A stretch of 64,000 bases of DNA from the NCBI RefSeq assembly GCF_019649055.1, contig NW_026570228.1, positions 1,674,001 through 1,738,000 on the forward strand, read 5' to 3'. Positions 12,536 through 24,600 of the stretch are shown here, piece by piece. The notes under the pieces are model-generated. The model was not told the origin of the DNA and searched no databases. It worked only from the letters and a program-made list of their open reading frames with translations. The position numbers and the translations under genes are program-made. This DNA is from Paramacrobiotus metropolitanus. Taxonomy: Eukaryota; Tardigrada; Eutardigrada; Parachela; Macrobiotidae. How positions within the stretch are numbered: position 1 is the first letter of the stretch; each line of letters begins with the position of its first letter.

Positions 12536-12634
12536 AGAAATCATTCCTCAGAAAATATATTATGTAGCGAACGAAGCGACAAATTCTATAGGAAACATTA
12601 AGCAACAATAAAAACAAAATAGATGAAAGCCATA

Positions 12635-15600
12635 TCAACCGGTTTTGTTGAGGGATTCCAGGAAGCGATTGACATCGTACTCGGTGTCGTACTGGGCGGA
12701 ATCCCAGAGATCCTCCAGATTATCCAGGGCGGCCTTGAGGCCTTTGACAGGAACTTTTGAGGAAGGATGCTTAGAGCGCCAATCATTGGCCACGGCGTCC
12801 ACCGAGAACAGATCGACAATCTGCTCGGTGCCCATCGTCTGCAGGGCGCTGTTCTCCTGGGTGATGATCGAGTTGGCCACGTGCAGCTTGAATTTCTGCA
12901 GGCTGTATAATCAATGAGAAAAAAACTCAACTGTAACTGCAATCGATGGTTTTTAATTTTTAGAAAATTATACACCGTAAAGCCCGTAATCATTAATTTT
13001 CACAAACCATTTCACGTATATACGACATTCATAATATTCAAACAGAAGTACGGCAAACGCGCCGCGATTGCATAGAAAAATCTCAGTGAATTCCAGCCGA
13101 TACTTTCTTACTTTTTATACAATTATACACCGTGATGAATAAACATGATGCGACTTTTTGACGTGTATACCACTGTATATTGCCAAGTTGCAACTTGCCA
13201 ACACAAAAATATTATTCAAAAGTTCAAAACAATAATACAGCAAAAACACTTCGATTCACTACGCTAGTAGGGTAATAAGGCATAAATCGTAAGCAACTAT
13301 GTAGATTGAATACGCTAACTTTCATTTGTGGATTTTTTCAGCGGTTTCTTCACCGCCTCTGAGTGCTACGTACCCCATAATTTTTTCTTCCAGTGTGCCG
13401 CGCGTAATCAACCGGTAGACATTCACCACGCGTTTCTGGCCAATGCGATGCGCGCGATCCATGGCCTGAATGTCTTTGGACGGATTCCAGTCGTGTTCCA
13501 CAAAAATCACAGTATCAGCACCGGTTAAATTCAATCCCAGCCCACCGATGGCCGTTGTCAACAGCAGCACATCGATCGACGGATCGGTATTAAATCTAAC
13601 GAAAAACAACTTACATTCAAAATTTTCTAGATTTTTAACGCTTTTTAACGCAGTATCAAATGATACTAGTACAGTACTACTGTACTATTAAGGTGATTAC
13701 ACATAAAGATAAATTATCTGCACAACCCTGAGAGAACTGTGACCCATTGCACTACACTTTCATCCCACTAAGCTACCACAAAGACACAGCGAGAGTGCCT
13801 TCCTTTAAGCCATTACCGTTACGGCAAAGTTTTAAAAATTATTTTATTATCTTTCTCCTCATCAACTGCATGAAGTATGAATCAGTAAAGCAATACCTTT
13901 CCACGATATCCTGCCGGTCGCGAGCGGGGATGCTTCCGTCCAGCTTTAAATACGTCACTCCCGGCATATGCGTCCTGTCACATTCAAAACAATTCGAAAC
14001 GCATATTTTAATCACAACTGTAACGCTTAAGGGAGAAACATGAAATTTCCTGTTGCATTTACCGGAATAAATGCTGCTCCAGCATCTCCAGAACGGCTGT
14101 CAGCTGGCAGAAAATGAGTGCGCGATGTGTATTGACCACACTCAACTCAGCATCCTCCGTGCCAATCCCGCATTCCAGCAGTAACTGCTGCAGTGCCACG
14201 AATTTCGCCGCATGCTGGATATCGAATAAAGAAGAATTGTCGCGCTGCAGATCCTTGACGATGTGTTTGTACTGCGGATGCTTGTCGTTCAGCACCAGCG
14301 CCGGATGATTGCATACTTTGCGCAGATACTGGAAGGCCTGGAAGACGTGGTTGGTGGAGGCGGATTTGGCGCTGCTGCTCTCCTCGTTCAGCAGGCTGTG
14401 GATGACCTCCTTCTGCGCTTTGGATTTGGCGAAATCCTCGTATAAACGCTGTTGTAACGGACTGAGATCGCAGTAGTAGTCTGCAATAAATATTGTGTAC
14501 AAATGCAGTTCATACTTACCAAAAAATCAACCCACACGTATAATTATAAAAAAACAAAATGCAAATTAAAATATAAATAAAATAAGAATAAATTTAAAAA
14601 AAAAACATTGTTTAAATATTTGACTTATGGTAATGTCACCAGTTCCACAGCCTTTGTGGGCCATTACGACGGCAACATTTCAAAACAGCTTGACAAAAGT
14701 GTGCAACACCAATACACTACGATCACCCTGCAGTGATTTATCCAGAAGACACGGACGGCAAGGATCAGCGCAGTTTATCTGTACTCAGAAACTAACACGG
14801 AAAATAAATTTAAAATTAAATAAATACAACCCCAACGTGCAGTCACATAAATGCAGATAATATTAGCATCATAAATGTTAAAATTACCTTGAATAATTTT
14901 AGGTGGAAGGTCTTTGAGTACGTCGGATTTCAAACGGCGCAGAATAAACGGCAGCACCTGCTTGTGCAGGGTTTCCATGGCCAGCGCGCCCTCTTCAATG
15001 TCCTTAGAGGACGCCTTGGGATCTTTACTGGAGTCGATGGGTTTGGCAAAACGCGCATTGAACCGTTTCTCCGTTCCCAACAGTCCCGGCATCAAAAAGT
15101 CAAACAACGCCCACAACTACAAATCACACAAAAATGTCTAAAATGTAGAAACTTCGATAAAACTAGAACAATACATCCGCACATCCTTAAAACAACAAAC
15201 AGGAAAAACTGTAATCCAGACTCAAATTCCTCATTTAGTATTACTTATAGAAGTATTCAAGGCGTATAGGAAATTACGTAGACAACTAAAACCATAGTAC
15301 TACGATCATACGTACATCCTGGACATTGTTCTGCACCGGTGTACCGGACAGAATCAACCGATGATTGCACACCAATTGTTTAATAGCCTTAAAAACCCGC
15401 GTGCGAATGTTGCGAATGATATGCCCTTCATCCAGCACACAATAGTTCCATTTAATATCCCGAAAAAACTCCACATCGTTCTTGACAATCTCGTAGCTGG
15501 AAATAATCAGCGAATGGTTCTTTACCGCCTTCCGTAATCTGCAATATCAAATGGTTCACTCACGCTCCGTTTTCGTAAAAAAACGGCTATTTTTGTAAAG

Positions 15601-18600
15601 ATAATTTTTACTTATTCCGCTCGGCTGGCGACCCTTCGTATTGTAATGGATTCAGATGTTCTTTGCCGACAAATCGTCGTACTTCGCGTGCCCAGTGTCC
15701 AATCAGAGTGGCTGGGCAGATGACCAATGAGGGGATCGGATTGCAGGTGGCGGATTTAGTTTCCTGCAAATGCGATTTTGCTAAAATATCTTGGTTACAA
15801 AATTCAGAATCGCGCAATTTATATTACCAATTATTTTGATTTTATACATTTTTTTAATGCAGATAATCAACTACATATTTTAATCCCCAATGATTTATTG
15901 ACGACTTATGCATAACAACTTTGTAAAGCGGAACAACACAACAAGAAAATCCATTTCTTCATAAAATTCACTTACCTGAAATTTACTAGCTCGTAAATAA
16001 TGATCGGCAGCCACAATGCAGATGGTCTGTAGTGTTTTCCCCAATCCCATATCATCGCACAAGATCCCGTGCAGATTGTACCGATTCAGGAAGTTCAGCC
16101 AGTTCAGCCCTTCCTAAAAATTAACACCCAACATTTTCCCCATGAAACAGCAATCGAAAACCGCGCGTTTTAATCAGCCAAAATACATTAAAAGACGCAC
16201 TTGTTGGTACGGCCGCAGCTGTGCATCCACCGGCATCGGCACCACAAACTCCTCCATCTTCCGGCTATCCAACAGCTGTTCCAGGAAACTGATTTCCTCC
16301 GGACGCTGGCTGTACCAGGCGTTGGTGGACTGGCGCGCAGCGGCCATCCCCAACGGCATCAAGCGCACCATCGAGCCAAAACACTGGCTAGCCATCAAGC
16401 GGACCGCCTGGTCTTGGTCGGTCATACGCCGCATCACCGGCACCGTCAACAGGACAATGTACGGGACAATACCCATTCCCAGCCGATCCAAGACGCAACT
16501 GTTCAAAAGAATTGCAACATTTGCATTAAAATCAGAGGTGCAGACCCGTCTCAATCAGTACCGCTAAATTTTGAAAACGTTATTATCGAAACAAAACGGG
16601 GAGAAAACCATTTCGCTAAATGCTGCAAGTAAATATATGGCCAGAACGGCGCAATAAATAATCCTACAATTCTTAATAATAAGTCCTATGCTTGTTCAGG
16701 TTTATTTCTTTCCTAAATACCGTAAAAGATAAAAAAGACAATCACCAAATTCATTCACCAATTTTCTTGAACAGTTAGCAAAAACTTCAAAATAAACGAC
16801 ATACGCCGTACGCGAATTATTTAATGGCCACAAGCAATTATCGATGCACTAAATAAAAAAACATTCGAAAAGATAAACACTAAAAACTATACTTGACTTG
16901 TAAGCAAAAATTATCTTATCGGAAGAACAATTATGTAATATTTATCGATGCCAACAAGCGTGAAGGAACACGGTGCTACTATTCTTCCGTAGCCTTCAAA
17001 AGAATTATAACCGTTACACTACAAAATCAACTACAGGATGCAGCAAACATGACCACAAAATGCGATAATTGTATCGCCAGCCAAAGTTCCCGATCGAAGT
17101 AACAAAAACAATACAAACTAGTAATTTTACACCACAAACCCGAGCACAATACAGCACAACTAACCCACCGAAAACCATAAAAATGGAAAATATTCAAAGG
17201 AAACATGGAAGAGAACAAATTAATGACAACAAGAAACTACACATTTTCTCGCACCCGAATATTTCTATTTGGCCGACAGTACGTGTGTAAGGCTTTCACC
17301 GACAGCACACCAATACAGCAGGATATTTTCGTATCAACATACCCGAAACCGAAAACGTACCGAAACATTAACATCCTAAACTCACCCAATAACTTCGATG
17401 GCGCCTTGGCGCGCCACATGGTTATCCAGCACGCCCAGCACCTCCACCACCTTCTCCACGACAAACCGCATCACCACCTCCTCACACACCACCGCCATGC
17501 CGGCCACCACCCGCGCCGTCATATGCCGTACCGCCGTCAACGTATGCGCCACACCCTGCGCGATATGCGGCAGCACCGCCACCAGCGCTATCCGCACCGT
17601 CTCGTGCAGCGGCTCCACCAACTTCTCCAGAATCTGCAGCGTGTTAATCAACTCCTGGACAGCATCAGCGGAGGCCGGCGCACTGTCCGCCAGCGGTAAT
17701 AACGTCTGGATCGGCTGCAGGATGCGTGTGTGGATCAACTGCGGGAGATTCTCCGCAATGTTCAACCCGAACGTCCGGCAGATGGCGCTCAGTCCGTACT
17801 CTCCGCCGAGTCGCTGCGTCTCCAGGGAGGACATCTCTTCCGGAGGGATAAACGTCCCGGGCGATGGGGCGCCAGCGGAAGGGGCGGTTTTGCGGGCAGC
17901 GGCTGGTGTTCGTGCGCCGCGATCTTTTTCCTACATAAAACATAACAAAACGATGTACAATTACATAGGTACGGTGAAATGCAAACAGTATTATCGTTAT
18001 TTCCACTGCCTGAAAGGAAAGATTTCCTTTAGGCTGCCCTGTGATTCTGCGAAAATCCTTTTTCTATCCGCTTACATTAAAATTTATTCCAACATAACAT
18101 GAAAGTTAAAGGAAAAAAAAATCATTAAACCAAAATTAATGTTGCAATATTTTTCCGCACCAGAACATATTTTCTTGTGATCATCGATACAACACGTATC
18201 AAAAGCAGGCAAAACAACCAAGGCTGCATACCGTTACACTACATTTTTCTTTCATCGCTGGCTACGAATGATCGTGCAGCGTAAATTCGTACACAAAACT
18301 GACCACGATATCGAAAAATCATAAATTTTACGAGGATCTCAGAGCTAAACAATTTGAGCAAATTAATTTTAGGGACAGCTCATGCGGATTGGTCAGATTT
18401 ATGCAGTACCAACCGTCTCTGCCTGCGCGACGAACAGGGAAATGCAGCGCAAATCGTACTACACTAGTAATTGTGCGAGTGTAAAAAGATTCAGCGGCGT
18501 TTCCCATACCTTTGTCAATACACATAGCGACAAAATTCCATTAGTCGGAGTCACATCGTACTCCTCATCACCGGACGACGGCCCGCCGTTGTTATTCCGC

Positions 18601-21600
18601 CATCCCGCCAGCGGATCCTCGGGACTGGGCGTCTGCGCCGGATCACAGCAGAGATAGGTACAGAGATTCTTGATAATCTTATCACATGTCGGCTGCGACG
18701 TATCACATATCCGTATCATCAGATGCGCCAGGGAATGCGCGGCTAATTCCTGCTCAAACGCATAACATCATTCGAAAAACCGTCCCACAATTTTCTTTTT
18801 AAAAAATCTGTCGCTAACCTGCAAAACTTTATTGTCATCCCGTTTCAGAATGTCCATCAGCGGTTTGACCAAAGGAGCTAATTTCTCTGGAGTGTATCCC
18901 AATGCGATTAACGCCGTCGCCGCTGTTAATCGCACCCTGAAAATCATTAAATTTCGACTACAGAAATATACAGCATAAAGTTGAACTGAAAGCTACCGAG
19001 TGGAGAGTTTGAGATATTCGGATGCTGCTTGCATGGTGGCAGCAATGGCTTCGTTGCGCTTCTGGATGATCGGCACTTTATTCACCTTCCGACCCAATCC
19101 CGCCAGGGCTTTCTCCGACACGGTTGATACTAAATTCTGGCACTGCTCCATCGTTAGCACGGGTCTGTCAAAATACCACATATGCACATAAAACTGAAAC
19201 AATATTCCAGAATACAGGCACGTAAAAGTGAAACAGAACTTTAATGTGCTGTAATTAATTCAATCCTACTTAAATTATTTGCTGCACATCAATTCTGAAG
19301 CTGCAAATACAACGCTAACAATGCAAATGAGATGGACGACTAAATCCACGTGAAATCCACTAAACGACTTTACTAATAATAAAAAAGTTCGAAAATAAAA
19401 TTAACGTCAAAAACATCATGACGAAATAAGTAATAAATAGGCAGTGCAAATACGCATTTAACAACCACGACTTTATCAACACCTGGAAAAGTTTGAAATA
19501 ATAAACAATAACAACCATACCAGACAGAGCAAAAACTACAAGCAATGTACAGTCTGTATTGTAGAAGCACTGTACAGTCTGTATATTTACAAATATATTG
19601 CATAATTATTAGTTAACAACGGTCATCTTGATTACGCACAAGCCAAACTCAGCCGTCACACTACGAAGTTAACCACAATCACAATCCACCTTGACCGCGA
19701 TGACAAATATCTTCGTCGGTGTTAATCTATGCCTGACCAGAAATAAGATTTCAAAAATGAGTAAAAGCTAAAACACAATTCCACTACATAAGCACATGCA
19801 CCTCGAACATCAAAAGACGTTAAACATGCCTTATTTAGCCGAAAACAGCCATTTAAACGCACGCTATTTTTTTTAGTGTGACGGCTGAGTTTGCCTTGTG
19901 CGTAATCACGTAAGGAAGATGACCGTTGTTAACTAAGAATTATGCTGTATATTTGTGAATTTAACGCCATTGCCTATTACAATTAGGTACAGACTGTACA
20001 GCGCTCTAGAAATTAATTTGTGGATATTCCAGTACAATGTTTGCAAATGCTGCAATATATTCCATTCATTTCAACCCATTCGAAGAAATTCTTACCGGCA
20101 ATAGACAGCATCCACAGCCGCATTGCCCGTACGAAGATCTTGCACCAGCGCAGCGCAGCTACTCTGCATGGAGGTCACCGTCAGGGCTAATTCATCATAC
20201 GGCATGGTCTCCTCCAGACATCCCGTTAGGAACTTCATCGCGGCATCATCAAAAAGCCGTTGCTACGAAGAAAAACTCAAACCAGTGGTACCTACTCTGT
20301 ATTTTCTTTATAAATAAACCCAACAAAGGTTGAAAAGATTTTCAAGCGAATTTATTTTCCGTTTTCCAGTGATTCGATATCTTTTTACAGTAAATTATTT
20401 TGCCAAAAACTTCAATGAAAATAAAAACGTTTGATTCAAGTGAATTTACCAACGCAGGATGCCGCGGCATCTCCACCGCCAAATGATACATAACCAGCCC
20501 GACGGTGGCCTTCTGCACAGCGGATTTCGACCGGAAATGATACTGCATCACCGACATGAAGAGATTTCCGGCGGCCAATGTGGTATCCAGTTGAATAACC
20601 CGTGCCGCCATCTCGCTGATCATCTTGCTGGTCAAGATGCGCGTTCGGATGACGGCCAGATCCCGATGCAAAGGGATATCGTTGAAGGATTCGTTGCCGG
20701 CAAAGTATATCACTTTATCACTGGGACCGACGCGTACCGCTCCGGGATGGGTACCCACGCCGAAGAGGGTGGGATCCAAGGGATAGGCCGGCGGATGCAT
20801 GGCTAAGGACAGCCAACTGGCGACGCACTGCTGGAAGATGTCTAGGAGGTGGGCAGGAGCAGCGCGCTGTAAGCAGCTCAACCACAACTGCAAGAATATC
20901 AAACGGAAAACTGGCAGATAGTTACAATAAAAAATGTCCATTGTTTTCATGAAATTCAAATACCTAATTTAAAGTTAATGAATAATAAAGTCAACAAGCA
21001 CTGGGATGGATGCGTAAGTAATCAACGTAATCGTTATCAACAAAACTAATGTGTTGCCTGTACGTTTTCATGAATCCATATGACGTCGTAAACCAACGAC
21101 AACGATATAAAATCGGTCAGAAAAAATAACATATAAAATTAAGAAAGATTCGTGCTAATCAATGCCCAATTATGCACTTGCAACACAATGAGGATAAGGA
21201 AAAGACCCAAAAGCAGTGCAGCGAAAAAGACCCAAATATCGGTTAAAGTAATCTTAAAATAAAACCTTTAAGAAAAAAACTGAATTCTCTGCAAATTTCA
21301 GGAACTGCATCGTATTTACACCGTGTCAATTTATTTTGCGCTGCACGTTGTACTTTTCAACTGGGTCGAATTGATACACCGTACTACGAAACCCACTGGC
21401 TTGCGAACACCCACCTCATTAACCGTTGCCTGCACCGCCGGACGTTCTTCCAGTACACTCCGCTGAAACAGCCGTTTCATCAAATCCCACAATATCACAT
21501 TCAGCCAGGAACTATCCGTATCCCCACTGTTGCTGGTCCGCACCAGCGTATTGACTGTATGCAGGACGGATGAGCGGATCTTCTCCGAGGAATGATCCAA

Positions 21601-24600
21601 GAAGGGCCACAGACGCGGTAATAATTCGTGCAACGGTTTCTGATTGGTGGAGATCTCCTGCGGATCGGATTTCGTCACGATCGTCGAGAGGAGACTCATG
21701 AAACTGTTCGTCCACGATGTCAGATCGTCGAAATCTAATAACCCATCCCACAGCAATGCCAACACTTTCGGAACCTGGAGCATTATGCATAAAAATTATT
21801 ATGCATTTGCGTTAAGAACCGACACAATATTTCTGGTAAAACGAAACAGGTCCGACAAAATTATTCACCTCTTGCGGCATAACGCGCAGAAATTCATCCA
21901 TCACAGCTTCGAGCGCAGCAGCGGCCACGGCGCACACGTCATCGATGGGATCTTTTAGACTGCCAACGATGACCGCATGAACCTTAGGGAACAACTCGCC
22001 AACAAGATTCTGAAAGCAGAAAAAAGTGCATTATTTAGCCATATTTACACAAAAAAAATACAAAAAATTTTACGAGTGTACGCGCGGTTTCGCGCTATTT
22101 ACGCGCTCGTATGATAAAAAAAGGCAACTTTTTAATACAAAAAAAAGACAGTTACACAAATTTTAGAGCAGTACCACCTATGGTGCATACTTCTATGGAT
22201 AATATGGTGCATATGGATGCCAATATAAGGCGGCAAAATACGAGTAGTTCAACATCCAAGTTTTAATCTAGAAAATGCTCTCTGAATAGTGTAACACCAA
22301 GGCACATCACGAAAATAATAATCGGAAAAGGCCCTTCTGTGTGATGAAAGTTTCGCAAAACAGGGCAATAATGACGGGAAAGTTCGTGTAACTGTTTTAA
22401 ATTGTGTTAGTCGTACCTGTTTGACGACTAGTACGTATTTAATTCCCAGGATGGCACCGTGCCGCGTTTGCCAGTTGGTTTGTTGGGTCAATTTCAGCAG
22501 ACAATCCACTACTTGGTCGACCAGAGGGACGGCATCCATTTGACCACGGCGCCTAATGCCTGCGCACAGCTCTCCCGAACTGGCGCCACCACTTCATAGG
22601 AAACGAAATCACCGAAACGATCCAGTGCCAATACGCACAGTAACCGCAGCGCCACATCCTCCAACCACCGCTCGTTCGCTTGATGCATCTGCATAACATT
22701 AAGTTATAAAATGATGATTAACAATAACGAAATAATTAGGGTATTTAAATAAATTATAAAACATTTTCCTTTGATAGGCTGTATTGATACACAATCCGGA
22801 GAAGTAAAACACTAAGCCAACCTTCTGGTGTTAAAATGCGTCGCATGTTCAAAAACGCTCAACGCAAACGGAGTAGCAATCAAATTAACGGAAGTGCACG
22901 TTAAATCTAAAAATAATCCAAAAAATTTAGACAAAAAAAGCACTGTAAGTATGTAAGTACAGTATTGACCGTTCATCATTTAAACGCGTACTGTACTGCA
23001 GTCACATACCGAAATTGCACGCCAGTTTCTTATAATCGTGTACTGTGTATGTAACCATGGGTAAACACGGAGTAAATTTCGACTTATTAAAGAAAAAAAA
23101 AATATTAAATCTCTTTTACATTAAAACATTAGGATAGGATTTTAACAAGATTTTGAGAGTATTATTGGAAAAATAATATGTTTTCAATTTTATTCATATG
23201 AAAAATGGTGGTAACATAAATGTTAGGGCAGTAAATACAGTGCATCATTTTTGTAAAACAACAGAAAGGATACAGACCCATTCGACAACCACGCCCAAAC
23301 ACTACAACACTTAGGTGTTTCTTATGTTCTTATGTGTCTTACTTACGAGAATAACGTATACCATCAAAGCACACATGTACTGCTAGTCATTTTGAGTCGC
23401 ATACCCGATCGTAGGCAAGTTCGTGAGACAGTCCCACACTGTAGCCGTGTACACGGATGATTTCGCGAATGCCGGTGGCCGCACCATGGCGAATGCGCCA
23501 GTCGGAATGAAACAGGTCACCGGACAGCTCTTCCAGCATCCGCGTAAATGGCCACTCCAAACACTACACACAATTCGAAATAATTCATCATTCCCAAATC
23601 CACTCGCATATATACACCCATCTACCTCATCACCGGGCGCATCGCTGGTATCGCTCAGGGATTTTGGACTATCATCCACTGATCGGGGCTTTTTGGATGC
23701 GGTTTCTAAATCCAACTCTCTACAATAAATAAAATATCAATGTCAATCAACGAATTTTCATCGACTTTCTATGCTCCTTACCGACGACAATCGACAATGT
23801 TATTACAAACGTAATCAATCATTGAATTCAAGGCATTACCTTAGTAATACAATTTCACCCATATTGTGAAGTACAGCGCATCAGTATAAAACCAGACATA
23901 TGTCAAATAAAGCGGTTTACAAAATCACGGACATCGATTGTTTTATCTTGTCGGTTTTATCCACAAAATTAATATAAACTAACATATGCATTTCGACAGA
24001 ACAGTATATATTCCGTACATGAATGAAGCATGTTCGCTGTTTAGTATCGTTTGCTAATACCGAAGTAACAAACACAAAATAGCATTACGTTAGATTTTTC
24101 GGCCACAAAAACATTACAAGTAAAACGGAATTAAACTAGAGTTGCTTCTCTTACAATGGACTGTCATCCATGGATAAACTCCGGCTAACCGATGACTTGA
24201 GTTTCCGTTTAAATCGATTCCGTTCCCGGGCGCTCACCGAAAGTCCGGCTGTACCCACTGGCATTAAGCGCACCTGTTTAACTACGAGTACGTTTGTTTC
24301 CCGGAGGCACCGTGCCGCGTTTCCGTTGGTTTTTGTGTCAAATTGCAGACCTCCACAGTTGGTCGAAGAGGGGACGGCATCCATTTCCGACCACGGCGCT
24401 AACGCCCCGCACAGCTCTCCGAATGATCCCACCACTCTGTTCAACGAAATTCACCGAAACTTATCCAGTGAAACACCACAAAATTGGCGAAACTCTTCCA
24501 ACTTGCCCTCGTTCGCTTGAAATTACAGACATTAAATTATAAAAAGCAATTTACGCAAATTTTCTTTGATAATTATCGTACACAATCGGAGTAAGTAAAC

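Noticed and set aside
16142-16632. Two long plus-strand frames of 141 and 143 codons
   Set aside because: Both overlap BTAF1 exon 18 in antisense and have no splice or family support.
17398-18102. 234-codon plus-strand open frame
   Set aside because: It is antisense to BTAF1 exon 17 (17386-17930), which matches the family in the minus frame. The plus frame is Ser/Thr/Cys-rich shadow sequence.
22501-22545. Tiny intron explaining the BTAF1 exon 9 frame change
   Set aside because: The only GT…AG pair (GTGGTC…AAGTAG) would be about 40 nt and would remove residues that match the family; a single missing base explains the data better.
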